Source of the DNA: an uncultured Burkholderiales bacterium
GTDB taxonomy: Bacteria > Pseudomonadota > Gammaproteobacteria > Burkholderiales > Burkholderiaceae_C
NCBI GenBank assembly: GCA_903856995.1
Contig: CAIODK010000047.1
Span: forward strand, 1 to 7,569
Length of the DNA: 7,569 bases
Direction of reading: 5' to 3'
Of the stretch, positions 1 through 5,768 are shown in pieces. Each line of letters begins with the position of its first letter. The stretch's first letter is position 1. The translations under genes were made by a program, and so were the position numbers. Under the pieces are notes generated by a model. It was given only the letters and a program-made list of their open reading frames with translations, was not told the DNA's origin and did not search any database.

Positions 1-1355
1 ATGGTGTTGAGCGCGTTCTGGCTCAACCGCAACTCTTCTGCCAACAAATCAAGCGCGGGCACCTTGGCTTGCAAGCAGGCGTTGGCCTGCATCAAGTGCT
101 GGTCGACCTCTTTCAGCGCCTGCACATGACGCTCACGCGCCATGAACAGCCCCTCTGCGCTGCCGCCTTGCCAGCCCACCACGTGGAGCAAGGCGTGGCG
201 CAAGGCGGGCAGTCCTTCGCCAGTTTTGGCAGACAACGTGAGATGGGTTGCGTCAGAAGTTGACGGCTTCGTGCCCGGCGTATCGGCCTTGTTCCACAGG
301 TGTAGCACGGGCACGTGGGCGGCAAGTTTGGCTTGCAAGGTTTGTTCAATTTGTGCGTCGGCCGCTGCATAAGCCGTATCCTCGTTGCGTGTGAGGTCGT
401 GCAAAAACAGCACGGCGTCGGCTTGCCCTATTTGGTCCCAAGCTCGGGCAATGCCTATGCGCTCGACCTCATCCACGTCAGGGTGTTCGCGCAAGCCAGC
501 GGTGTCGACCACGTGCAGCGGCACGCCATCAATTTGAATGGTTTGCTGCACCACGTCGCGCGTCGTGCCGGCAATCGGGGTGACGATTGCCAGCTCGGCC
601 CCTGCCAACGCGTTGAGCAGCGAGCTTTTGCCGGCATTGGGTTGCCCCGCAATCACCACGCGAATGCCCTCGCGTAACAACGCGCCTTGCTTGGTTTGCG
701 CCATTACACGCGAAAGGTTTTGTTGCAAGCGTGTGAGCTGACCTTGTGCATCCGCTTGCTTTAGAAAATCGATGTCTTCCTCGGGAAAGTCCAGCGTGGC
801 TTCCACCAACATGCGCAGGTGAATGAGTGCATCGCGGAGTTGGTGAATTTCATTGGAGAACGCCCCCGCTAAGGAACGACTTGCGCCACGCGCCGCCGCT
901 TCTGTGCTGGCGTCTATCAAGTCAGCCACCGCTTCGGCTTGTGCCAAATCGAGCTTGTGGTTCAAGAAGGCGCGTTGGGTGAACTCACCGGGTTGCGCCA
1001 AGCGCAACGCAGCGAGAACGGGCTTTTGCTGCGCGTCCAGCGTGGCCGCGACAGCCAAGCAGCGCGCCAAGATAAGTTGCAGCACCACGGGGCCACCGTG
1101 CGCCTGCAACTCCAGCACATCTTCTCCGGTATAGCTGTTGGGCCCCGGAAAGTGCAGGGCCAACACGTGGTCGATAGGCGCGCCAGCTTGATCACACAGC
1201 GGCAAGTAGGTGGCCTCGCGTGGCTTTAGCATTCGGCCACACAAGGCCACGACCAATCCAGCCAGCCCTTTTCCACTCACGCGAACGATGCCCACGGCAC
1301 CCCGTCCTGGAGCGGTGGCAATGGCAAGAATGGGTGCGTCGTGTTGTGCAAGCAT
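1..1355 (-). CDS. mnmE: tRNA uridine-5-carboxymethylaminomethyl modification GTPase MnmE (TrmE), 3' end outside window
   Basis: With MnmG, MnmE is known to install the aminomethyl-type group at C5 of wobble U34 in certain tRNAs, using a folate one-carbon unit and GTP hydrolysis in the cytoplasm. The frame reads without a stop for 451 codons from an ATG at 1355 to the left edge. The N-terminus (residues 9-27, with APGRGAVGIVRVSG) matches the folate-binding, dimerising domain. The G domain shows G1 GQPNAGKS at 237-244 (Asn240 at the position that coordinates potassium in E. coli), G2 GTTRD at 263-267, G3 DTAG at 284-287 and G4 NKAD at 355-358. The last visible residues, LLAEELRLSQNALN, are the usual lead-in to the C-terminal helix. 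About 20 residues remain outside, including the catalytic Cys of the family's C-terminal FCIGK motif. No Shine-Dalgarno sequence is obvious, and a terminator lies 15 bp upstream of the start. Confidence 0.97.
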   Translation of the reverse strand, partial: MLAQHDAPILAIATAPGRGAVGIVRVSGKGLAGLVVALCGRMLKPREATYLPLCDQAGAPIDHVLALHFPGPNSYTGEDVLELQAHGGPVVLQLILARCLAVAATLDAQQKPVLAALRLAQPGEFTQRAFLNHKLDLAQAEAVADLIDASTEAAARGASRSLAGAFSNEIHQLRDALIHLRMLVEATLDFPEEDIDFLKQADAQGQLTRLQQNLSRVMAQTKQGALLREGIRVVIAGQPNAGKSSLLNALAGAELAIVTPIAGTTRDVVQQTIQIDGVPLHVVDTAGLREHPDVDEVERIGIARAWDQIGQADAVLFLHDLTRNEDTAYAAADAQIEQTLQAKLAAHVPVLHLWNKADTPGTKPSTSDATHLTLSAKTGEGLPALRHALLHVVGWQGGSAEGLFMARERHVQALKEVDQHLMQANACLQAKVPALDLLAEELRLSQNALNT

Positions 1356-1370
1356 GGGGTGATTGTCCAG

Positions 1371-1402
1371 AAAAAAACCCGCATCCAACGGAGGCGGGTT
1401 TT
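1371..1402 (-). terminator. Intrinsic terminator between yidC and mnmE
   Basis: On the minus strand, AAAACCCGC (1402-1394) pairs perfectly with GCGGGTTTT (1382-1374). The loop is 11 nt and can itself form a 3-bp TCC/GGA stem. The 3' side runs into seven T residues at 1377-1371, some of which pair with the A run. This is the layout of a rho-independent terminator for transcripts leaving yidC, whose stop is at 1425-1427. The plus strand has only four T after the stem, so the minus-strand direction is favoured. Only 15 bp separate it from the mnmE ATG, so it may act as a partial terminator or attenuator. Confidence 0.75.
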
Positions 1403-1424
1403 AGGCGTTGCCAGTCGGCGAAAG

Positions 1425-3128
1425 TTAGAACTTCGGCAGATTGAATTGCGGTGGCACGCCCATGCGTGTGTTGATGATCCATTGCTGGGCAATCGACAGC
1501 ACGTTGTTGGTGATCCAGTACAGCACCAAACCAGCTGGGAAGAAGAAGAACATCACGCTGAAGGCCAGCGGCATGATCCACATCATCTTGGCTTGCATCG
1601 GATCTGGTGGCGCGGGGTTCAATGCGGTTTGCAACATGGTTGTCAACGTCATGAACAAGGGCAAGATGAAGAATGGATCCGGTGCCGAGAGGTCATGAAT
1701 CCAACCAACCCAAGGTGCATTGCGGATTTCAACCGTCGACAGCAACACCCAGTACAAGGCGATGAAAACCGGGATTTGAAGCGCGATTGGGACGCAGCCA
1801 CCCATCGGGTTGACCTTCTCTTCGCGGTAAATCTTCATCATCTCCACTTGCATTTGTTGTGGGTTGTCTTTGAGACGCTCACGCATGTCCATGATTTTTG
1901 GATTGATGGCTTTCATTTTCGCCATGCTCTTATAGGCATGTGCGTTCAACCAGTAGAAGGCGGCCTTCAGCAACACCACCAACGTGACGATCGACCAGCC
2001 CCAGTTGCCCAGAATGCTGTTGAGTTGATGCAGCAACCAGAACAGCGGTTTGGCCAAGATGGTCAGCCAGCCGTAGTCTTTGACCAGTTCCAAGCCAGGG
2101 TAGAGCGCTTCGAGCTTTTTCTCTTCTTGAGGGCCGGTATAGAGCGTGGCAGTCACGCTCTTGGTTTGACCGGGCTTGACCACATCCAAAGGCGCGATCA
2201 AGGTAGCGCGGTAACAGCAATCTGGCATGTTGGAACCGATGTCCACCGCGTCCATTGAAATATCGCGGTTCATGCCATCGGGCAAGATCCAGGCGCTCAC
2301 AAAGTAATGCTGCACCATGGCGATGTAGCCTGTGGTGGATTGTTTTTCTACATCTACTTTTTTCTTCTTGATGTCGGCGAACTCTACCTTTTGGTATTTC
2401 TTGGCTTCTGTGTAGACCGCAGGACCCGTGAAGGTCGAGTAGAACGAAGACTCGCCTGCTGGCTTGTTACCGTCACGCACCAACTGGAAGTACAACTGGG
2501 GCGCGACATCTTGTGTGCCGGTGTTCACGATGTCGTGCTTGACGGCCATGTCGTAGGCCCCGCGCTTGACGGTGTAGGTCTTGACCAGTTTCACGCCACC
2601 TTGTGCTGCCGATTCAAAGGTGATGGACAACTCGTTGTCGCCGTCTTTGAGTTTGCGAGCCCCAGGGCGAACCGTCATCAACGTTTTGTGCGTCGGCAGC
2701 GCCACGCCTGCAACGCTAGAGATCAAGCCCGTTTGCGCCATGTAGATGCGATCTTTGCTGTCGTCCAACAAGACCACTTGGCTGCCCAACTTGTGCTCGT
2801 CCGCATGCTTGAGCATCTCGACGCGCGCCAACGTGCCGCCTTCGCTGTCAAAACTAAATTTCATCACGTCGGTCTCTACCTGAACCAACTCTTTGCTCGC
2901 AGCGCGCGTTTCGGTGACGGGAACCACCACACCTGTCGGCGCGATGGCCGTTGGAACGCCTGCGACTTGCGGCACAGCAGAGGCAGACTCAGCGGCAACT
3001 TTCGCTTGTTGCGCTGGGGTTGGGAAAAATGTGGCTTTTTGACCGTTGTGAACTTGCCATTGGTCCCACAGGAGGACCATGGAGAAACCAAAAATCACCC
3101 ACAAAATGGTGCGGCGAATGTCATTCAT
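1425..3128 (-). CDS. yidC: Membrane protein insertase YidC (Oxa1/Alb3 family)
   Basis: YidC inserts and folds inner-membrane proteins, alone or with SecYEG. The protein has 567 residues, usual for the long Gram-negative form. An N-terminal membrane anchor at about 7-21 is followed by a Pro/Ala/Val-rich linker and a large periplasmic domain (about 80-345). The conserved insertase core follows: hydrophobic segments near 353-369 and 376-395, a cytoplasmic charged loop (about 396-437, SMAKMKAINPKI), then segments near 443-465, 485-502 and 516-540 with the signatures NPMGGCVP, DPFFILP, NPAPPDPMQAK and FPAGLVLYW. By alignment on SMAKM, Lys388 sits where E. coli has the groove Arg366, which keeps a positive charge. 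The ATG at 3126-3128 overlaps the yidD stop by ATGA. GGAAAG at 3137-3142 lies 8 nt upstream and can serve as ribosome-binding site. The cognate genes yidD, rnpA and rpmH are immediately upstream. Confidence 0.98.
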   Translation of the reverse strand: MNDIRRTILWVIFGFSMVLLWDQWQVHNGQKATFFPTPAQQAKVAAESASAVPQVAGVPTAIAPTGVVVPVTETRAASKELVQVETDVMKFSFDSEGGTLARVEMLKHADEHKLGSQVVLLDDSKDRIYMAQTGLISSVAGVALPTHKTLMTVRPGARKLKDGDNELSITFESAAQGGVKLVKTYTVKRGAYDMAVKHDIVNTGTQDVAPQLYFQLVRDGNKPAGESSFYSTFTGPAVYTEAKKYQKVEFADIKKKKVDVEKQSTTGYIAMVQHYFVSAWILPDGMNRDISMDAVDIGSNMPDCCYRATLIAPLDVVKPGQTKSVTATLYTGPQEEKKLEALYPGLELVKDYGWLTILAKPLFWLLHQLNSILGNWGWSIVTLVVLLKAAFYWLNAHAYKSMAKMKAINPKIMDMRERLKDNPQQMQVEMMKIYREEKVNPMGGCVPIALQIPVFIALYWVLLSTVEIRNAPWVGWIHDLSAPDPFFILPLFMTLTTMLQTALNPAPPDPMQAKMMWIMPLAFSVMFFFFPAGLVLYWITNNVLSIAQQWIINTRMGVPPQFNLPKF

Positions 3129-3388
3129 GAATTTTTCTTTCCGGAGTTGGAAGAGGTCAAGGGGGAAAATAAAGCGGGAGGTACGGCGTCATGTCCGCCA
3201 GCACACCAAGGATGGCAACGCGCCAGGCGTCTCAATGTCAGGTAACCGCCCCGCGCTGCGCCGTGCAGTTCTAGCGCTTGGAGCGCGTAAGCGGAGCAGG
3301 TCGGCTCAAACCGGCACGCCGATCCCAGCCAAGGGCTTAGCAACAACCTGTATCCGCGTACGACCGCGATTAAAAACGACTGCATCAT
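3125..3388 (-). CDS. yidD: Membrane protein insertion efficiency factor YidD
   Basis: This 87-residue protein belongs to the YidD family, which is membrane-associated and assists insertion of YidC/Sec substrates. The family hallmark is visible: RGYRLLLSPWLG (11-22), then CRFEPTCSAYALQAL (25-39), then a run of basic residues and CHPWCAGG (58-65) followed by DAVPP. The three conserved cysteines, two in CRFxPTC and one in CHP, are present. An amphipathic N-terminal segment, MMQSFLIAVVRGY, probably attaches it to the membrane. The ATG at 3386-3388 overlaps the rnpA stop by ATGA, and a second ATG follows directly, so the start could be one codon later. No strong Shine-Dalgarno sequence precedes it, so translation is likely coupled to rnpA. 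Its own stop overlaps the yidC start in the same way. The C-terminal tail after residue 72 is not conserved in the family as I know it. Confidence 0.95.
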   Translation of the reverse strand: MMQSFLIAVVRGYRLLLSPWLGSACRFEPTCSAYALQALELHGAARGGYLTLRRLARCHPWCAGGHDAVPPALFSPLTSSNSGKKNS

Positions 3389-3786
3389 GCGCTGGTGACT
3401 TTGCCAAACAATTGTTTCAGTTCTTCACGGACCGCTTGTTTTAAAACATCCGAGGATGCACTCACAAACGTCTGCGGGTTGAACGCGGCTCGCAAGCGAA
3501 CCACATACGCCGTTGGCGGCAATCGCCCGACAAACTCACGCGATACGGCATGAATTTGGCGTCGGATTAAATTGCGTGTGACGGCACGCTTTGCCCACCG
3601 CTTGGGGGTCAATGCGCCAAGCATCAATATGCCATCGACAAACAGGGCCGGGGTTTCTTCAAACCCAGACCCTGTGGAGGCTTTGGCGGCGTGTTGCCAC
3701 TGGTGCAACACAAAATGCGGCGTACGTGCCACCGATCCCGCCGACATGACGGCCTGATATTCTGACCACTGCTTCAGACGTTCCAC
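3385..3786 (-). CDS. rnpA: Ribonuclease P protein component RnpA
   Basis: RnpA binds the catalytic RNase P RNA and helps it cleave the 5' leader from precursor tRNAs. The RNA-binding signature of the family is visible as KRAVTRNLIRRQIHAVSRE, and downstream YVVRLRAAF matches the conserved beta strand. I chose the GTG at 3784-3786 because the product then begins with ERLKQWSEYQAV, where RnpA proteins usually start (R/K-L-x5-F/Y-x-x-V); this gives 133 residues. A TTG at 3817-3819, three bases after the rpmH stop, would add 11 residues rich in Arg and is a real alternative. Neither start has a clear Shine-Dalgarno sequence. A stretch of about 25 residues between the N-terminal strand and ALFVDGILM looks like an insertion compared with E. 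coli. rpmH is just upstream, and the stop overlaps the yidD start. Confidence 0.93.
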   Translation of the reverse strand: MERLKQWSEYQAVMSAGSVARTPHFVLHQWQHAAKASTGSGFEETPALFVDGILMLGALTPKRWAKRAVTRNLIRRQIHAVSREFVGRLPPTAYVVRLRAAFNPQTFVSASSDVLKQAVREELKQLFGKVTSA

Positions 3787-3822
3787 GGCGTTTCGGTCGC
3801 GGCGCTGTTCAGCGGGCAAAAA

Positions 3823-3957
3823 TTAGACAGCCAGGCGCTTGCGACCTTTTGCGCGACGCGCGTTGATCACAGCGCGACCGCCGCGAGTTTTCATACGGAC
3901 CATAAAGCCATGGGTACGGGCGCGACGGGTTTTAGAAGGCTGGTAAGTGCGTTTCAT
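3823..3957 (-). CDS. rpmH: 50S ribosomal protein L34
   Basis: The ORF encodes 44 residues, the standard length for bacterial L34, a small basic protein of the large ribosomal subunit. The sequence starts MKRTYQPSKTRRARTHGF and ends GRKRLAV; both ends are near-universal in the family. The ATG at 3955-3957 is therefore certain. A weak GGAAA lies about 9 nt upstream. It is the first gene of the leftward cluster rpmH-rnpA-yidD-yidC and is divergent from dnaA, as in most bacteria. The leader contains a GATAAT hexamer and a perfect 6-bp hairpin, annotated separately. Confidence 0.99.
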   Translation of the reverse strand: MKRTYQPSKTRRARTHGFMVRMKTRGGRAVINARRAKGRKRLAV

Positions 3958-3977
3958 GATTTTTCCAAAAAGCTAAG

Positions 3978-3994
3978 CCCTGAAGAGATCAGGG
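3978..3994 (-). repeat. Hairpin in rpmH leader
   Basis: CCCTGA (3978-3983) and TCAGGG (3989-3994) are perfect inverted arms around a 5-nt loop. The hairpin lies 20 bp upstream of the rpmH ATG and would be part of the rpmH leader RNA if transcription starts upstream, for example from the GATAAT at 4004-4009. On the minus strand it is followed by CTTAGCTTTTT, so a weak attenuating role is possible. The T run is interrupted and distant, so I do not call it a terminator. Confidence 0.5.
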
Positions 3995-4003
3995 AAACCC
4001 ATG

Positions 4004-4009
4004 ATTATC
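4004..4009 (-). promoter_or_regulatory. Candidate -10 element for rpmH operon
   Basis: Read on the minus strand, 4009-4004 is GATAAT, one mismatch from the sigma-70 -10 consensus, 46 bp upstream of the rpmH ATG. No good TTGACA-like element lies 16-18 bp further upstream, so the call rests on the hexamer and location only. A second minus-strand GATAAT at 4087-4082, inside the palindrome next to the DnaA box, is an alternative or additional promoter. Confidence 0.35.
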
Positions 4010-4080
4010 TCAAATTTTTAAGCCTTTTACTGACTTTTCTTCATACTCTTTTTAGACGGCTTTTTTACGGTCTCTTTCAG

Positions 4081-4103
4081 AATTATCCGTCCTGTGGATA
4101 ATT
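4081..4103. repeat. Perfect inverted repeat with DnaA box core, rpmH-dnaA region
   Basis: AATTATCC (4081-4088) and GGATAATT (4096-4103) are perfect 8-bp inverted arms separated by 7 bp. The right arm is contained in a consensus DnaA box read on the minus strand. Each arm also carries GATAAT: on the plus strand at 4097-4102 and on the minus strand at 4087-4082. The element could bind DnaA and carry divergent -10 elements for dnaA and rpmH. Confidence 0.7.
4093..4101 (-). promoter_or_regulatory. DnaA box, consensus, upstream of dnaA
   Basis: The plus strand reads TGTGGATAA, the exact reverse complement of the DnaA box TTATCCACA. It lies about 63 bp before the dnaA ATG and overlaps a GATAAT hexamer. 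DnaA boxes in dnaA promoters are known to mediate autorepression, so this is the likely role here. Confidence 0.8.
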
Positions 4104-4142
4104 TTTTGATAAAGTGCCTGATTGCGCGTCTTTTATAGACAG

Positions 4143-4151
4143 CTATCCACA
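4143..4151 (+). promoter_or_regulatory. DnaA box, one mismatch, in dnaA leader
   Basis: CTATCCACA differs from TTATCCACA only at the first base. It ends 12 bp before the dnaA ATG, in the leader or just at the transcription start, so bound DnaA could also block initiation or elongation. The bases after it (GAAAA) are the same as those after the consensus box at 5624. Confidence 0.65.
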
Positions 4152-4163
4152 GAAAAAAAGAAC

Positions 4164-5576
4164 ATGAACCAGGGCCTCCCTTCTTCCGCCTCCAGCGATC
4201 TACCGCCCGTTTTCGGTGATGGTTTGTGGCAGGCCTGCGTCGATCAGTTGGCGCAAGAACTGCCCGAACAACAGTTCAATACATGGATCAAACCACTGGT
4301 TGCCAATGTCGCCCCTGACTTCAGCAAGGTCGTTATTTTTGTAGGAAATCGCTTCAAACTAGACTGGATTCGCGCCCAATACGCCAATCGCGTTGCTGGC
4401 TTGTTACAAAAATTTCATGGCCAACCCATTCAAGTTGAGTTAGCGATCACTCCTAGGGAGGCTTCTGTCCGGACTAAGCCTGTCTCCTATTCTCACGAGT
4501 TAGAGGCTCTACCCGAAAGCTTTGTGGGACTCGAGGAGGGCATCCCCGCTGGCCCCCGCACACGCCTCAACACCGCCCTGACGTTTGACTCCTTGGTCGA
4601 AGGTACTGCCAACCGCATGGCGCGTGCTGCTGCCATGCACGTCGCCACGATGCCGGGGCAGTTGTACAACCCTCTTTTTATCTACGGCGGTGTCGGTTTG
4701 GGAAAGACCCACTTGATGCACGCCGTCGGCAACAAGCTACTGTCTGAGCGGCCGGATGCCAAAGTTCTCTACATCCATGCGGAACAGTTCGTTTCAGATG
4801 TGGTTAAAGCCTATCAACGCAAAACTTTTGACGAATTCAAAGAGCGCTACCACTCACTTGACTTGCTGTTAATTGACGACGTGCAGTTCTTCGCCAACAA
4901 AGAACGCACCCAAGAAGAGTTTTTCAACGCGTTTGAGGCTTTGTTGGCCAAAAAGTCACACATCATCATGACGAGTGACACCTACCCTAAGGGGCTGACG
5001 GATATTCATGAGCGTTTGGTATCCCGCTTCGATGCTGGACTGACGGTCGCAATTGAGCCTCCTGAGCTGGAAATGCGGGTGGCTATCTTGATTACCAAAT
5101 CGCGTGCTGAGGGCTCAGAAATGCCTGAAGAGGTCGCCTTTTTCGTTGCTAAAAACGTCCGCTCAAACGTGCGTGAGCTCGAAGGCGCGCTGCGCAAAAT
5201 CTTGGCTTATTCGCGCTTCAATCAGAAAGAAATTTCGATTCAGTTGGCTCGCGATGCCCTGCGCGACTTGCTGTCTATTCAAAACCGCCAAATTTCTGTT
5301 GAAAATATCCAAAAGACTGTCGCCGACTATTACAAAATCAAAGTGGCGGACATGTACTCTAAGAAACGTCCAGCCTCGATTGCACGGCCTCGTCAAATTG
5401 CCATGTATCTTGCAAAAGAACTCACACAAAAGAGCTTGCCTGAGATTGGTGAGCTGTTTGGAGGTCGAGACCACACCACGGTTTTACATGCAGTTCGAAA
5501 AATAACGGCAGAAAGACAACAAATGGCTGATCTCAATCAGCAACTCCACGTCCTAGAACAAACGCTCAAGGGTTAA
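4164..5576 (+). CDS. dnaA: Chromosomal replication initiator protein DnaA
   Basis: DnaA is the AAA+ initiator that binds DnaA boxes, melts the origin and loads the DnaB helicase. From the ATG at 4164 the product has 470 residues. Domain I (about 18-95) shows WQACVDQLAQELPEQQFNTW. A short linker domain II (about 96-133) follows. Domain III begins with NTALTFDSLVEGTAN and has Walker A GGVGLGKTH (175-183), Walker B LLLIDDVQF (234-242), sensor I IIMTSD (267-272), the RLVSRFDAGL box with arginine finger Arg288 (284-293), and sensor II VRELEGAL (336-343). Domain IV has the helix-turn-helix signature SLPEIGELFGGRDHTTVLHAVRKI split over 424-447. An in-frame TTG at 4122 would add 14 residues, but these translate a DnaA box and promoter-like DNA, so I reject it. 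No strong Shine-Dalgarno sequence is seen; only the purine run AGAAAAAAAG precedes the ATG. DnaA boxes on both sides suggest autoregulation and an adjacent origin. Confidence 0.99.
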   Translation: MNQGLPSSASSDLPPVFGDGLWQACVDQLAQELPEQQFNTWIKPLVANVAPDFSKVVIFVGNRFKLDWIRAQYANRVAGLLQKFHGQPIQVELAITPREASVRTKPVSYSHELEALPESFVGLEEGIPAGPRTRLNTALTFDSLVEGTANRMARAAAMHVATMPGQLYNPLFIYGGVGLGKTHLMHAVGNKLLSERPDAKVLYIHAEQFVSDVVKAYQRKTFDEFKERYHSLDLLLIDDVQFFANKERTQEEFFNAFEALLAKKSHIIMTSDTYPKGLTDIHERLVSRFDAGLTVAIEPPELEMRVAILITKSRAEGSEMPEEVAFFVAKNVRSNVRELEGALRKILAYSRFNQKEISIQLARDALRDLLSIQNRQISVENIQKTVADYYKIKVADMYSKKRPASIARPRQIAMYLAKELTQKSLPEIGELFGGRDHTTVLHAVRKITAERQQMADLNQQLHVLEQTLKG

Positions 5577-5606
5577 TTCAGGAAAAGAACAACCTTGTGG
5601 ATTGAT

Positions 5607-5615
5607 TCTGGATAA
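5607..5615 (-). promoter_or_regulatory. DnaA box, one mismatch
   Basis: The plus strand reads TCTGGATAA, so the minus strand is TTATCCAGA, one mismatch at position 8. It faces the consensus box at 5624 across an 8-bp gap, and the two form a perfect inverted repeat (TGGATAAC 5609-5616, GTTATCCA 5623-5630). Confidence 0.6.
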
Positions 5616-5623
5616 CACCAGAG

Positions 5624-5632
5624 TTATCCACA
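5624..5632 (+). promoter_or_regulatory. DnaA box, consensus, in oriC
   Basis: TTATCCACA is an exact match to the high-affinity DnaA box, about 48 bp after the dnaA stop codon. It is probably the anchoring site for DnaA assembly at the origin. Confidence 0.8.
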
Positions 5633-5741
5633 GAAAAGTAGAAAAATGAAAGTTATCCAGTTTTGAACGACAGCAGAAAAGCAAGCTTGCCAACACCTTT
5701 CAAGTCACGGCAAGTCCTTGAAAAAAAAGAGGAAAATGCAG

Positions 5742-5750
5742 TTGTCCACA
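5742..5750 (+). promoter_or_regulatory. DnaA box, one mismatch, proximal to unwinding element
   Basis: TTGTCCACA has one mismatch (A to G at position 3). It is the strong box nearest the CTA triplets, which begin 19 bp downstream on the same strand. That orientation fits a site from which a DnaA filament would extend onto single-stranded DNA. Confidence 0.65.
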
Positions 5751-5768
5751 GAAACATGCTTTGCTTAT

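Larger units (their letters stand above)
4074..4111 (+). promoter_or_regulatory. Candidate dnaA promoter
   Basis: GATAAT at 4097-4102 has one mismatch to the -10 consensus. CTTTCA at 4074-4079, 17 bp upstream, matches three of six -35 positions. The -10 overlaps the consensus DnaA box, which would let DnaA occlude its own promoter. A rival reading uses TTGATA at 4106-4111 as -35 with a -10 in TTTTATAGA (4131-4139), but its spacing is poor (19-22 bp). Only one of these, or neither, need be real. Confidence 0.35.

Noticed and set aside
1..1355. mnmE as a truncated pseudogene
   Set aside because: The frame is intact with all G motifs and simply reaches the window edge before its normal C-terminus.
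1341..2258. 305-codon plus-strand ORF antisense to yidC
   Set aside because: It lies opposite strongly conserved YidC coding sequence, has a His/Gln-rich composition typical of antisense reading of membrane-protein codons, and shows no recognisable domain.
2307..3245. 312-codon plus-strand ORF antisense to yidC and yidD
   Set aside because: It mirrors conserved YidC/YidD coding sequence, has no family motif, and has no ribosome-binding site that supports it.
3910..4101. 63-codon plus-strand ORF overlapping the rpmH start and intergenic DNA
   Set aside because: Its first part is antisense to rpmH and the rest reads AT-rich regulatory DNA with DnaA box and hairpin; no protein family is recognisable.
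4122..4163. TTG-initiated extension of dnaA by 14 residues
   Set aside because: The added codons cover a DnaA box and promoter-like DNA, and DnaA proteins of this group begin near the ATG at 4164.
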